From: Eleginops maclovinus | Lineage: Eukaryota > Chordata > Actinopteri > Perciformes > Eleginopidae | Direction of reading: 5' to 3' | Length of the DNA: 64,000 nucleotides | Assembly: GCF_036324505.1 (NCBI RefSeq) | Contig: NC_086357.1 | Location: forward strand, 22,393,293 to 22,457,292 | Part shown: positions 35,001 through 48,308 of the stretch, piece by piece | Layout: every line of letters starts with the position of its first letter | Numbering within the stretch: the stretch's first letter is position 1 | Notes under the pieces: generated by a model | The model's database searches: none | Told to the model about the DNA's origin: nothing | What the model saw: the letters and a program-made list of their open reading frames with translations, nothing else | Translations under genes and position numbers: made by a program

Positions 35001-36745
35001 TACAACTGAATATTTAGAAAGTAAAACTACATAGGAGTCACCAAAGTGAGTTACACTGCAGTGACAGTAGTAAAGAACAGATGAAGATATGGTAAACAAA
35101 TTCCATCAGACAGTCCTTTTCAGTGGGGAACTGAAACCATTATTTATGCTCTTCAAATCCACTTTGACAAAAACAGTAATTTTATGAACATAAAAGTTGC
35201 TGGTCTACCACCGGCTCCATGAGTACGTTTTGACTGTTGTTTTAGAAAGGGCAAAAGTCTCATAAAAATGCAAACAAACTAACCAATGGAGGCAGTGGTA
35301 CCATTTCATCTCTCGTGTTCTGCAAGGTCAAATTATTGTTTTCATATTAATCTGGTGCCTTAACACATGGCATGGACTGATATAACTTCAGTTCCTTATC
35401 AGAAAGGGCTGTCTAAAGGTAAACCCTGGAAAATACTTTAAAAGAAAAAGGGCCCTATTATGCTTTTTTCCTGTCATAAGGTTATTTAGGTATTTGAGCA
35501 TGTAATGAAAGAGTTTCTCTTCGCCCCTGCCTGAAACGCCTCCATTGGAATCCTTTGTTCACTCCCTAACATACTCCAACACATTTTACGTAATAGGCTA
35601 AGGGGCGGACATCTCTAAGCGGTTCACAACAGAGCCGGCCAGCTAACCAATCAGAGCAGACAGGGCTCTGGTTTCAGACAGAGGGTGAAAAGAGGTGCTG
35701 CAGCACAAGCAGTATGAGAGAAATGAAGAGCTTTCTGAACATTAAAGCATGTAACAACGTGACAGTAAAAGGTGAACATACAAATATGAACATGAAAATC
35801 TGAATAATCATAGCCTGTTCTCTTTGAATGTACGTCATGTAAAATACCTATTTCTTCAGGTGGGCCATCATCCACAGCACTACATGGCTTTGCCTTCATT
35901 CAGTAACTCCTGTCTGCTTCTCCAAACCAGGGTCTTGCCAACTCCCATCTACTGTTGGTAAAACACTCACTACACAGTGTACCAGTAAATCCTATAACCC
36001 CACTTCAAAAACATCTGAATAACCCTAAAACAGATCCTTTAGAGTTAATTATTACACATTTTGATCTGGATCCTAAATAATCCCAGCCACCAGGACACTG
36101 TGCACTTAAAACCGTCATGCATCAGTAGAATATGTTCCTTCATTACCCAAATCTAGGACCTCAGTGTTCTTACAAGACATATATTCACATTGAGCCGGCA
36201 CTGAAGGTGAGTTACCAGACTCGACAAAGTCCCTTAAATCCTCTAAAAATACTCGTCTACATGACAAACAGACCTTGAAGACCACTTGAAACCACTTGAG
36301 TGTAGTGTAAAGACAACCGCAGTGATGATGTTTATTGGGGCCTGAGTTGCCTGACTGTCGCCTCACAGAGTCTGACTGAGCAGAGGGTCTTTACCCCCGT
36401 CTGTCACAGAGCTGCTCAAGCAGAGTGGGGAGAGCAGTGTGTATGTGTGTTTGTCTGTGTGTCTGCGTATGGGTGTGTAGTAGAAATAAGAAAGTGTGTG
36501 CAAGAGAGAGAGAGAAAAGGACTGTGAGCTGTGAAGGCGAGCAGAAATAAGCTCTCACCGAAGATGGCAGGCCAGGGGGTTTCCGAATCTTCTTTGGCTG
36601 GGTTTCTACATACAGGCAGGTAGAGAAAAGGTGAAAGAGAAACAAAAACACAAATAAGGACTTAGTAAAGACACATTTACCAATGTTATGTCACTTCAGG
36701 TACAGTGTGTGCAGTCTGTTTTCTGCAGAATGGAAAACCTGCATA

Positions 36746-36812
<67 letters not shown>

Positions 36813-39800
36813 ACGCACATGTCTGTCAGTGTGGATGAATGGTGGTGTGCATTCATCTGCAAAAGCTTTGTTTACTTTACATTTTGTCTCCATTCACAAA
36901 GCTTTTTAAAACTAAGAAACAAACAATTTGTTCAAAACTGAATACAGAAAATAAGAAAAGCTAAACACCTTTATTAAGTTGTAAGTATTCATTTTGGAAT
37001 AAGAGTTGACAGTATAGCTGAGTTTATTCGTCAGTAAGTCAAATGGTAAACAGTTTTTATTTATTAAATCGATTAAGCCAATTCTAAAGCAATCCCTGCT
37101 TAAGATCTACACCTTTGCACATATGTAATGCCATTGTTTTGTGGTCTTTTTATTTTGTGGTCTCTGGAAATTTAAAAAAAGACATCACCTTTGATTCTCG
37201 GAATTTGTAATGTAATATTTTCACCATTTCCTAAGATAAACAAACAAACAGCAAACAAGTAATCAAGAAAAATCAGAATGTGAAGAAATAGGGAACATGA
37301 AAATATAGTAGTTACAGTGCTGGGTTAACACATTCAATTAAGAAGTATATCAATATATAGGAAGTACCTGCAACATGCACCCTTCTTTTTCTAGTTCTCT
37401 TACCTATGCCTCCGTCAGGCGGCCTTCTCCTGGGGTTGTTGGGGTATGACGGGTAAAACTGGGAGCCGGATTTCAGGCCAGAAGGGGACATGGCATCTGG
37501 GCTGGGCATCGCTATGTCGCTGGGAAGAAAACCAGGCTGGATCGAAAAAAGAGCGAAAGGGAGAAAAGGTTTTACTAATAATACCTACAGGGGCGTGGGG
37601 TAACGCGGCATAAACTGCTTCTATTCTTAGAAATGAAGACTGTTCATTCAAATCGTTTTACATGAAAAGAGAAGTGAGAAAACTGGGCGTCCTTTACATG
37701 ACGCACAACATGAATTTAGCTCTAACGCATAACCTTGTGGGGAGATGAGAGAGAAGAGCTAAATGAAACATACCTGACTTCCAAAGGGAGGGTATGGTGG
37801 CCGCTCATTTTTACCTGTAGGATAAAAGTAAAGGCGGTTTAAACGAATGTGACCATGATCTGCATATGCATATTATGAAGCAATGATGTGTGCCAAAACA
37901 AATGAAAAGTAGCTTTTTCTAAAGTACAAAAAGTCCAGGGATGCCCTCCCTTTTTCAGTACGCTCAGCTGCATGAAAGCCGCCTGCCAGACAAAACCCTA
38001 GGGAAGGTTTCTGCTTCAGTGCCCTAACATCCCCAACACTCAACGAATGAACACAGGCACACACAAACACACAGACATGCATGTAGACACACACACATTT
38101 GGCCAACCACAAAACAAAGTACACACAACAGTCAAATCGGCCATGATCAACATGATTATTTAAAAGACTGCAGTGTGACAAGACAACACGTCCTCCATTG
38201 AGGATCAAATGTATACACTCATTTCACTTAAGTCTAGTAAAAATCAACAAGCTTTTTTACAAAGGAAACCACAGTCCTATGTGAAAGATTATTCTGAAAC
38301 ATACCTGCAACCCCTGCACTGATGAACGGAGAGGACAAGCCTTCATGCTCACTGTAGTTGGGACCTTCCCCGTAACCCTGTGGGAACAATGAGAAAAGCA
38401 AAACATGACTTACATTAAAGTAAATAAAAACAATAGTGCACGCTTTAAAATGTAACAGACAAACTAAAAGGACCAACAGGTCAACATCATTTCTTTACTC
38501 ATCAATGGAGTCTCTACTATGATATTCCCCCCCCCCGGTAAAACCAAATATGTGAGCTGTGTAGAGATACAAGAGGAGCACAAACTAAACCATTTACATT
38601 AGATCCTGCTGCTGATTGGTCAAATTGGGTTAAATAACTGCCATGAACACAAGTGATATTGTTTTCACAGAAAGACCAGTAGTTTAACAACCGGGCTGAA
38701 GATGAGACAAAATACGCATACAAAAATGACTGTTTTCTGTAAGGTTCAGTTACGTAAGGAAACTCAATTATGTGTGCAGTCAGCTCTCAGTGTGTGAACA
38801 TGTACAAGAAAATCAAAGATCAAAAAACTGGGATTTGATGCAAGAATTATGAACAAATGAATTGTTTTTCTGGCATAAAATGTTAAACAAGTGCACAAAA
38901 TAGTAGATGGGATTTTTTTTAAAGGCATATTTGATTTCACTCGAACTTTATGGCCTTGCCCATTTAGTTTGCACACCTACAGTATTTTGCTTGGTGGTTA
39001 CCCCCTTCTACTTTTCTGTCTAACTAACAGGATCCATGCCAAACAAATCTGCATCAGCTCGGGGGATTCAAACCGACTTTCTTAATTATCAACTTGTGGT
39101 AATCAAAGCCTGCTGCATCTATTTCACCCCCTGTTCCTTGTATTTACACAGAGTTGTGCCAAGACAGTTACAGCGGATGTGAAGCTGCAATTACCGGTGG
39201 GCTTCCACAGAGGTTCTGGGCTACTGCAGAGCTTGCCAATGCAGGATCCTGAGCCAAGGTTATTAGGTAGAGAGTAAAACTACCACTTCAAATCAAACAT
39301 GGCACACGGCAGGAAAAAGTACTAAGCTGTTGTGGCGGTGGGGGGGGGAGAGAGAGAGGGGATGTGTGTGTTTGTTCATTTATGGCAGTGTGATTAACCG
39401 AACGTGTGTGACAAATATCATGGCATCTGGTGTTAATGCTTAGATCTCCAAACTTAAAATTGTGTGTGATTTAAGAGTGCGAGTGTGTGTTCAGATCTTA
39501 CCCGTCCTTGGCTGAAAGCGGGGCTGTTCTGTTCTGCCGAGCCCCAAGACCCAGAGCCGCTGCGCTCGTCTATCGCTGCAAGAAGAAGAGGACACAATGT
39601 TAGGATTGACAGGTAGGGAGACGAGCAAGTTAGTCAGGAGCACAGATGAAAGAGTGAAAAGGCAGGTTGGATTAATGCTGTGAACGATTTTAGAAAACCC
39701 CAAATGACAGTATTTAAACATCATCCAATGTGTCACTGCAGTCAACATAAAAAAAAAATCACTCCTGCCCGGATGTTGGAGTCGTATCAAGGGAACCTGT

Positions 39801-42800
39801 CACCATGTCTAAACATTCAACGTCCTTAAGTGGTCACAATGGGCTTTCACAAGCCAGCAGAGAGCATCACTATTGATCAAAGATGCTGCTTTCAAGACGC
39901 GATGCAATGTTACACCATTTGTGAGAACAGGAAAAAAAAAACATATGAAAGCTGCTCAGTGTACCCATTAGTGTTTTTTACGGTCACTGAATAGCAGAAA
40001 ATGAACCATTTAGATCCCTAATGTAATCCAAGAGGATAACATGTCAATTTTAACCACATTTGAATTCCACTCCAACAAATTGACACACATAAAATACGCA
40101 AAACAAAACGGGTGAAACTAAAACATGAACACACAATGTTTTAGGTAAAGAAAGGACCGATGTGTGGCACAAAGGAAAAACCCAGCCAAAAGACTGGTGG
40201 AGCAGAAAACTCCAAAATACCCCCATCATCCCCTTCTCCCTGTCTTATGCACTAATGCTATCCAGGCTCTCTGGAGACACAAGCCTTAATTGCATGCTGA
40301 TTTGCATAATTGTGCATATTAATGCAGTTTCCTTATGAATATTCATATTTCCACTTTGATTTTTGCCTAATTAAAAAAATGTGTGTGAGAAAGCAAAAGA
40401 GAGCGAGCGGGTGGAAGGAGAAAGCAAGGAGAGAGAGAGGGAGCGAGGGAGGGAGGAACAGCAGAGTGAGTGAGAGGGGTCTGAGTGAGATCAGCAGCCT
40501 GGCTGACGAGTGAGAATGAGTGATGAGACTAACAGAGCGGTGCAAGCACCTACACACACTGCGACAGCCGTGATCTATGGAGCTGATGCCAGTGGCATGG
40601 AGAATCAAGCGAGCAGGGAGGAGAGCAGACCTCAAAAGATCCGCCTCGCTCACTGTCACACCGGCCCCGCTGAAGGGCCACAGCACTAATAAAGAGAACC
40701 ACCACCGTCAAGCATGTCCAATGGCACAGGACACCGGTGACGGGCTCGCTGCTAAATAAAGATGACAGACTTTGTGGGGAGATGCTCCGGCCAAAGCCAG
40801 GTGCCAGGAGCTGTAACACCGAATGAGTGAGATAAAAATCTATTTCAACAATGAGCAATGAAAACATCTCAGCTCAAACACCTTTCTTGTTCCAAACAAT
40901 TCAAAATTACCACTGGACATCACATGTACTACACACAAGTAACCCACACCATTACACATCATCATCAGGGTCAACAACCTGCACCGAGTTGCATCGAGTC
41001 AACAAAGAGAGTAACTACTTAATCTTCACAGTTGTTTTCTATACAACACTCATTCGCTTATAAAGCCTGCATTTGGCCAGCGGGGGTGTAGAGGGGTAGA
41101 GCGAAAGCACTGCTGTGCAGGAGAAGTCTGACAACATTGTTTCACACTTGCTGGAGTAATTAACTCTGAGGCAATTAAAACAAGGTGGAGAGCTGCTGAG
41201 GTGACACTGACGCTCAGCCAGCCTAGGAGAGCCCCACTATGCCAGAGGCATATTATTATTGGTGTTTCTAAAACTGAACATGACATCACAGACAAAATAA
41301 AGCTAAATTAAAAAGATACCACCAAGCTTCACATGCCATTTAACAACAACAACAACAACAACAACATCATCAAATGCTACAGACAAGGTTCCCACACTTT
41401 TTAAGAATCAAATACGATGACTTTTCAAGGACTTTCCAGGCCCAAATGTACACAAATTCAAGGACCCAACACCTGCATAGTTTAAGCCACATATCAATTT
41501 GAATCACTGTGACAACCCTGACAATTTTCATGATGGCATGTTTTAAAGAAAACTATTTGAAAAAAGGCGACCCTTGAATGTGTAATGATTTTCTCAAATC
41601 ATGCTATCTCACAGGGATGGCATTGACTTTCTATACCCCTCAAAATATAACAATGAAAGCACTTAATGATTCATTTATATGTGCAAGAACTTTCAAAAGG
41701 TTTGGTTTTCTTTCCTTTAGATGTGTAAAGTGTCATGGATTTTAAAGACCATGCACACTGGCCACAGTTTGAAGTATAATTGCATCATGGTAAATTGCTC
41801 TTACACAAGCAAGTAAGCAAGTTTGAAAGTCGAATTGTACAAACAAGACTTGTTTTGTACCATTCAAAGTAGGTCAGAGATGTACTCCTACATCAATTAT
41901 TTTGGCCAGTAAAATATATTTAGTACTTTGTTTCAAACCAACCCTTTGCCTGTGACCTAAAAATGTTGCAGTGGACACTTTTAAGAGTCTGCAAACACAG
42001 ATCTGCCTAATCAGGGCTATTTCTTGTCCTTATTTCATCAGATTTGTGTTCCTCCTCTACGTAGTACTGCTGTCTCCATTCCTCATTAAGAACATACATA
42101 TAATATAATATCCTATTTGAAATACAATACAATAAAACCCCATCATTTCAATCATTACTTTATATACACTTAATGTCTTTGTGAAAATAACTGATCTGAA
42201 CAATCTATATTCCTTTTGCCCAGGGATGATGGGCTGAATCAAGGGTAAGTAGATATATGATAATCTGCAAAATATATGAAATTGAACTGATGATCAAACT
42301 GGGAAAATAACATTAAAGAAGAAATCCCTGATTTGTCTTCTAATAAGACATGCACATAAGAAATGAAGAGGACATGGGGTTGGCAATAAAAACAACAGGT
42401 TCTCTGGACGTATATCACATCCATCCAGACTTTGGCATGCTAGTGTGTGAATGTACTTCCAGAGAAAATCCCATGGCAAGACAAATACTTACACACCACC
42501 AGAAAAAATATTTGTTTTCTGCCACAAAGCTTTCACGCGGCTGCAGGCTCCGAAAACATCTAATTTAGTCGGAAGAGGAAGCCACTCTCCTTTGAGATTT
42601 TCCTCTTTTTTGGAGGGCTTATATTTTCCCAACTAAAACCCACCATGGCACAGAGAGACACATGACACAATACTGCGCGCGTGGGCATCAAAAGTCGAAC
42701 CACGAGAGACCACATGTGGAAATTCACAATGTCATTTGTTTTGATCTTAGGGAAGCGAGCCCGTTTTGTCCCGTGAATGTGTGTGACGGGGGTTGGAGAC

Positions 42801-45800
42801 GTTGCCAGCAGCTGCAAAGGTGACGGAGGGGACGCCTGCCTGAAGGCTTGGCCGGCTCCCACCACCACACTCCAGCTCCCCTACTTCTCAAACATCCTCC
42901 ACACTTCTTGCCAATCCCCTCTTCTTTCCTCAACCCGACACACCCTTCTCCGCGCACACACACGCACTCTGGCCACTGAGGAAGAGAGGAGGACGCCTAA
43001 TGCAATTAGCACCCCTCTGAGCACTTTTGTGTTGATGAATAGAGGAGGTCTGGTGGGCCACTGGGCCGCTCGCAGCCGTTCCCGCGCTGCTGCCTGCCTG
43101 AATATACAAGCCGCCTGAGTGACGTCATGGACATTGTTCTTTATTGGTCATCAGTTCTGTGATAAACAGGTTTCCTGGCTCCAAGCCATATTGATTTTAG
43201 AAACAAATAAGCTATCTGTTTGAGTTTAAAGGAAGATGGTCATATTGGCAGACACACCAATCACATTAAAAACTAAAATCAATTACTTTATAAAAGAAAT
43301 CATGTCCAAATCAAAATGTTTCTAATAAAAACACAAAGCTGAATGACATAAGGGAAGTTTGAGATAACACTGTTGAATATAGAAACAACAATATAACTTA
43401 GACATTGTTGTGTAATAGCTTCTGTCTTTCAGCTGCTTTGCAAGTAACTTGTTGTTAACTTGAAATGAATTCATTAGCAACATGTGTACGGCAAATGAAT
43501 GGAGCGATGGTAGAGATGCATTTACTTCTTATACTGTTGTGAAAATCTCTGACTGCAATACCACAATTATGATGCGTTTATCATGCACTTGATATCGTGA
43601 TGGCAATAAAAAACATATATTTTATTTAGCCCTAACTAAGAGTCTGTCTATATTTCTACCATCTGCCTATACATTTAGGTCTCTTTCTCATATTTACACA
43701 CGTTATAATATATATGGTTAGATATTGTAATACGACAAATCTACGAGAAAATCCGGTGCCTTAATTCCCAGTCGTGAGCATTTTGACTCCCAAGGGCTTT
43801 TATTTCACAGATCTCCCAAAGTTAAATGGGAAAGCTTGAAGTACTGCATTAAAATAGGTGTCAATGACCGAGGGCCACACTTTGGGACATGAGGAGGGGG
43901 GGAAGGAATTAACTCCTCACTGCTTAGTAATTGCCTGCTGTAATAGAAACAAACAGAATCCTGCCTTCGACAGGCTGATCCCTCTATTCAGCGCGCTCTC
44001 TCTTCCACTCCGACCACTCACTGCATGCTGGGCCAGTTTAAGAGGCTGCGAGCGAGGGGTGAGGGACATTGTCTCGGACTCGAGCCATTTCCTGCAGATC
44101 AGTGGGGGTAAGAGCCCTGTGCTGTGTTGGGGGAGGAGTGTTTTACACTTCAGGGTGGGGGAGTCGTTTCAAGTCCATAAGCCCCCTTTTTTGCCTTTGT
44201 TCCTCAGTGGCCAAGTTCTCACTCTGGGGAACACTGAGGAGTGTGACTCGATTTCGCACGCCAGGTTGGGAGGGTGACAGGGAACGAAAGTAACACGACT
44301 TACTAATAACATTCAGGAAGAGAGAAAGGCTTATTCAAAAAGGCTCAGGTGCTTGAGGGGGTTACAGCTACTTCACACTTTTAAAATAGTGATACAAGGA
44401 CTAGAGAAATGAGGGGGAAATGATCAGACGTGCTAAATTAAAACTTGAAGATATTTAAAAAGAATATGCAGTTTTAATCCTTGGTTCTAAAACTACTTAA
44501 AATACATGCTCTTTACAAAGCATTAAATAAACAAATACAAGCACAGCCAATGACACGTTTCCTTTCTTAGAAAACTGTTTCAATGAAATCTGGACTGTGG
44601 AATCTATTGATTCGCCCACATAATGTTAATGTTGTTTTCTGGGAACTTCAAGCACCAGAAATTCACCTCTATACCCACTGAGGCCGTGATCACAAAACTG
44701 GGGCAGACAAAACTGAAACCGCCTGCATGCAAAAATACCAAAAGAGTTTTGTGAGAAAATAATTTTTGGGGTGATTTTGGAGCAGAAACTCTAGATTTAA
44801 TTTGCATATAATGTCAAAGACTTAACATTAGACGAGTATATGGTTGCTTTGCCAAAACACAGATGCAAACACAGCCTTGTTAGTTAAAACCAAATCGGAA
44901 TCCAAGAGTATTTACATCGCCAAAGTGATAAAAATGTAAAAAAGAAATCCAAATGTTTTGAACGCTTACCTGATCCCCCGAACTGACTGCTGGCGAGCGT
45001 CATCGTCCTGTTCTTCCCATTGGCTACTGGAGGCGCGAACATCTACGAGACAAAAGAGGAAATAAAACGTAACTAACAAAGCAAAGGACGGCACACTTCA
45101 CACATCCTATGTCCACTAATAAAAGGACATCACATACACATGTCGTTCAGTTTGTGGGTTTTTTAAAGGGAGATTAAATGGACCTTTGTTAAGACGACTT
45201 CTAGTGAATAAAGCATGCTGATAAAATCTACGTAGTTATAAACATGCTTAGTCTTGCAAAATACCACATTTCAACACTAATTTCTTTGGATTTGTAATAA
45301 AAATAAAAGGAGGTTTCCCCCAAAATGAACATAGAGGATTTTAACATAAGTTGATCTGCAGCATCAACGATAGTTTTTAACTCTCATGAGGCCGAGGGAT
45401 CTTTTTTTTAGCCGAGCCACTGTGGGTTTAACCATGAGGCTATGGTGTGGTCTCAGTATCTTCTATGTGGCATCAGTCAGTGATGTGGCAAAACTGTACT
45501 GTACAAACCTTTTCTAAAGCAGGACACCAAAACCCAATCTGCCACCACCACATATGATCTCGTCTAATTTTTTTGTAACAGTTTAGGTCTACGCGGTCCA
45601 ACAACCTATATGGACACCATCTTTGTTTCCATTACATTTTTGGTCGCTGCTATCTCAAACATGTTTTTCTTTAGTCCGTGTCCAATCTAGCATGCATTTC
45701 CGTGACTAGCCAGCAGATAAACAAAAAGGAGGAAATGTGTTTGTACAATTTTCGACAGTTTCTCACCCAATTATCGATGTCGTATTTAAACGGAACATCT

Positions 45801-47024
45801 GCTGATACAAATTGGCAGCTGATCAATCTGAGCGTCTCTAACACAAAACCTAACTGTCTAATGGGAACCTCCCACAAAGCCCCTTCACAAACAGGAGTGT
45901 TTTTCTTTCATGGGGTAAGGTTTCCCTTAAATACTGACAGGGTGGCAGAGAATAGGACATTAACAAAGCAGACTGACTGAATCATGCAAGTCACTATAAT
46001 GAAAATCTGTCAGAAAAAAACATGCACAACAACAACGCTTAAATAAAGATTTTACTCTTCATAAAATGTCAACAATTCCTGCAATTGGATAAACAATTCT
46101 GTATTAATTAACTGTACTGTGAAATAAATATCATGGGTCATTAGATCTGCTGGAAAATATTACAGGTCAGTTTTAAATTACCTGTTGTGCTCCATATATT
46201 GTAAATGATCCAGATCTGACCATTTAGCCAGTGTTTCAATGTTTTTAAAAAGGAGAAAATGTAACAGCTCCATTGGGCCTAAGAGATGTTTATGTCAGAG
46301 TAAAGCTCAAAAAAGGCCTCGCAACAGAATGAAACACAGAAAAATAATACAGTGATACCTCCATGCACTTTGCAGGTAATGTCCAGAGGATACCTAATGA
46401 CAGCATCTCTGTGAAAATGCCTAAAAATATGACAAAGAATTGCAGAAGCTGTCTGCTCAACCCAGTTCATATAGATCAGTATTTCCCCCTCAGATGCTGT
46501 TAATAAAAAGACAAACAGGGGTAACATTATTCACGCAGTTTTCTGCAATTGTTCCTTTTTCCCTTTTTCCATTTTACAGTGGATACCAACTCATCACCCT
46601 GAGGCACAACATTATTTTAATCGACATGCTTTTGATGTAATCAGTAATACCTTTGCATGCCAAGAATGAAGGATGGAATTATCTTGGGCTGACACAACCT
46701 GATGTTAAAACAAAACAAAAAAAAAAATCAAATTGTGATATTACAGACTTTTAGAAATTAGGCATCCCAATGAATGATTTTTCCTGACTCACCCCTTCCC
46801 CGCCTCCCCCACTTCTCTCATGTAGACCTGCAGCTCTCCTCTGCTCAAACCCAGACCTGTATCGCTCTCTCTTTAGCCCTTTTTCTCCCAATGCCACCCA
46901 CCTACCACTGCCACCCAGAACCACCCAGCCTGCTCTCCCACTCTCTTACCGCGCTGAAATCCAGGAGGTCGTTGAGTTCCTTGTCAGTTCCCACTGCAGC
47001 CATTCTTTGCTGCTGTTCGTTCAT
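26021..47024 (-). CDS. tcf3: Transcription factor 3 (E2A), class I bHLH E-protein
   Basis: A nuclear E-box-binding factor that dimerises with tissue-specific bHLH proteins and drives lymphoid and neural programmes. The nineteen coding exons are 47024-46950, 45042-44970, 39575-39502, 38377-38305, 37814-37774, 37536-37404, 36605-36559, 31094-30995, 30905-30805, 30524-30401, 30255-30197, 29567-29492, 28896-28835, 28644-28459, 27880-27769, 27521-27377, 27069-27016, 26513-26278 and 26163-26021. All phases agree and give 637 residues (human about 650). AD1 has [12 protein letters not shown] at residues 16-27, the helix that contacts CBP/p300. A basic [12 protein letters not shown] patch is near residue 160, and the AD2 helix [16 protein letters not shown] is near 350. 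A sumoylation-like IKRE lies in [11 protein letters not shown]. The bHLH is at about 527-585, then the E-protein C-terminal [20 protein letters not shown] and terminal GHM. Conserved SSVY-like and HGSEVNGF blocks favour TCF3 over TCF4/TCF12, and uqcr11/mbd3 synteny agrees. Confidence 0.95.
26278..26513 (-). other. tcf3: tcf3 bHLH exon, E12-like version
   Basis: It encodes [18 protein letters not shown] (basic region with the E-box-contacting NARER), helix 1 [17 protein letters not shown], a loop SHDKPQ, and helix 2 [20 protein letters not shown]. The loop and helix-2 residues ([13 protein letters not shown]) resemble the E12 alternative of mammalian TCF3 rather than E47. Two adjacent acceptors (TGAG/TAG/T) could add or drop one Ser. 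Confidence 0.85.
27016..27069 (-). other. tcf3: 54-nt symmetric exon of tcf3 just before the bHLH
   Basis: Acceptor CGTTTTCAG and donor GA/GTAAGT bound an 18-codon exon reading [18 protein letters not shown]. Phase 2 on both sides means it can be skipped without a frame shift. See the findings. Confidence 0.7.
28163..28175 (+). promoter_or_regulatory. CTCF-like motif
   Basis: CCAGTAGATGGCA fits the CTCF core CCASYAGRKGGCA at every position. It lies in a tcf3 intron. Confidence 0.4.
31472..31484 (+). promoter_or_regulatory. Weaker CTCF-like motif
   Basis: CCACAAGATGGCA fits the CTCF core with one mismatch. It lies in a GC-rich patch (31470-31670) of the large tcf3 intron. Confidence 0.25.
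31699..31720. repeat. (AC)n microsatellite
   Basis: A short AC dinucleotide run in a tcf3 intron. Confidence 0.8.
33940..34310. repeat. Interspersed repeat, copy 1 (non-autonomous element, family unnamed)
   Basis: It shares with the block at 35445-35820, in the same orientation, the landmarks 'cctccattgga', 'aataggctaaggggcgg'-like, 'acatctctaagc', 'cacaacagag/a', 'gaacattaaagcatgtaa' and 'acaaatatgaac'. The segment resembles a widespread fish element ending in 'gggccc'. Boundaries are approximate. Confidence 0.6.
35445..35820. repeat. Interspersed repeat, copy 2
   Basis: The second, diverged copy of the 33940-34310 element, about 1.5 kb away in the same tcf3 intron. It includes 'gaccaatcac/aaccaatcag'-type duplications typical of the family. 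No coding capacity. Confidence 0.6.
36749..36811. repeat. (GT)n microsatellite
   Basis: About 31 GT units uninterrupted in a tcf3 intron. Confidence 0.95.
40285..40324. promoter_or_regulatory. Octamer/homeodomain-like element A (tcf3 intron)
   Basis: It contains CTTAATT, an octamer ATTTGCAT (40300-40307) and TGCATATTAATG in that order, flanked by further AT-rich words (cttatgaatattcatatttcc). The density of POU- and homeodomain-type sites suggests an enhancer. See the findings for its partner at 56355. Confidence 0.4.
41345..41366. repeat. (AAC)n microsatellite
   Basis: A short run of aac trinucleotides in a tcf3 intron. Confidence 0.85.
41388..41760. repeat. Probable fish interspersed repeat ('ttcccacact...tttcaaggactttcc')
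   Basis: Begins 'gttcccacactttttaagaatcaaatacgatgacttttcaaggactttccagg' in style, a sequence type I associate with a common teleost repeat. Boundaries and family are uncertain. Confidence 0.4.
42770..43135. promoter_or_regulatory. GC-rich intronic island with a CRE, possible internal tcf3 promoter
   Basis: A locally GC- and CpG-rich segment within the large tcf3 intron. It contains a palindromic cAMP-response element TGACGTCA at 43120-43127 and an ATTGG (CCAAT) box nearby. I could not find a convincing minus-strand first exon beside it. Confidence 0.3.
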
Positions 47025-47046
47025 ACCCTTCAGTCTCTAATAAACC
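46941..47046 (-). other. tcf3: tcf3 first coding exon and its start
   Basis: Acceptor TCTCTCATAG ends at 47047, 22 bases of 5' UTR lead to ATG at 47024 (G at -3), and donor GCG/GTAAGAG follows 46950. It encodes [20 protein letters not shown]. No upstream ATG lies in this exon. Confidence 0.8.
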
Positions 47047-48271
47047 CTATGAGAGAAATTTGCAGATACAGGATTTTAATGGCACTAGCAAGCACAAAGA
47101 GAATTTACATTTGGCTCTTTTAAAAAAAAAATAACAGAGGGTGATGGTAATGAATGATTCAAACTACTCTATCTTTGCTTTATCACAACCCCAGAGATCA
47201 CTCATATCGGCAGGTTGTTAGGCTCCCTTAAGACACCAATGCAAGGCTATGTCAGCATTTTTCTTGGGGGAAAAAATGTGTTATTGCAAATGCATCAAAT
47301 TTGTGTTTTGGGATTTTCATGAACTAAATATTAGAATGAAAGGAAAGATCTGAGTCTGAGAATTAAACAAAAAACAATCGTTCATTGAGGCTCAGCTGGC
47401 CAAAACATACGGCTCAAATTACTAACTCTATCACACGGAACAATGAGGGAAAACAGAAAACATTAAGCTACTTAACACTATTCACTTTAGCCGGGGATAC
47501 TTAATAATGTCAGTCAAAACCTGCCTTCCCATCCAAGCAGAAGAAGACATACCGCCCTCACTCAAATCACTACCAAGTAATGACTTTAAAAAATTGTCTT
47601 TCATACTAGGCAACCCTGGCGAATAACACAGCCATATGTCGATCATTGCTACATGAAAGAGAATGTAATACATTTACAATTACAGACATAATTGGGACTA
47701 TTGTCAGCCCAGGGAAATAGGGGTGAAAGGCAGAGCTAATGACTGTATGCAAACACGTCATTACCAAATTACCATATGTCAACTCAGAAAGAAACCTTGT
47801 CAAATGACACAGTGAGCATGAATGCGGATTTACCCTGTGTTTTGCATTCCAACGCAAGCCTTAGGCCGCTCTCTGATGCTGAGCGCCTGAACGCCTCACA
47901 GGGAAGCAGTGGTGAGAGGAGCGAGCCGAGGAATAGAGGCACTTGGACACCAACAGGTGGTGTGCTTTTACAGCCTCATTTGTAATACAGCACTCACAAA
48001 AAAAATGGATGCAATCCGGAAAATAAAAGAAAAAAGATGGATGTTTTGGAGGATATGCAAGTTGTAAATGGTAAACAAAGGGGGTTTGCATTATTGAAAT
48101 GTGTAAATGAATACAAATTAAAATGCAAACAAAAGTATAAAATGTCACAAGTAATTTTTCTGCATGTATGAAAAAGAACACAAGTCACTTCAGGGGAGAC
48201 AAACAGTGCTCTCCAAGTGAAGTGAACTCAGGCGAGCAGAACTAATTTAACCTTGAGACAGGAAAGGAAGT

Positions 48272-48273
<2 letters not shown>

Positions 48274-48306
<33 letters not shown>
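48274..48306. repeat. (CA)n microsatellite
   Basis: About 16 CA units in the first tcf3 intron. Confidence 0.95.

Positions 48307-48308
<2 letters not shown>

Noticed and set aside
31095..36558. Internal alternative first exon of the TCF4-A/HEBAlt type (MYCAY...)
   Set aside because: Searched by eye for a minus-strand MYCAY-like start before exon 31094; not found.
36688..36941. Cys/Val- and Thr/His-rich frames
   Set aside because: Pure translation of the (GT)n microsatellite.
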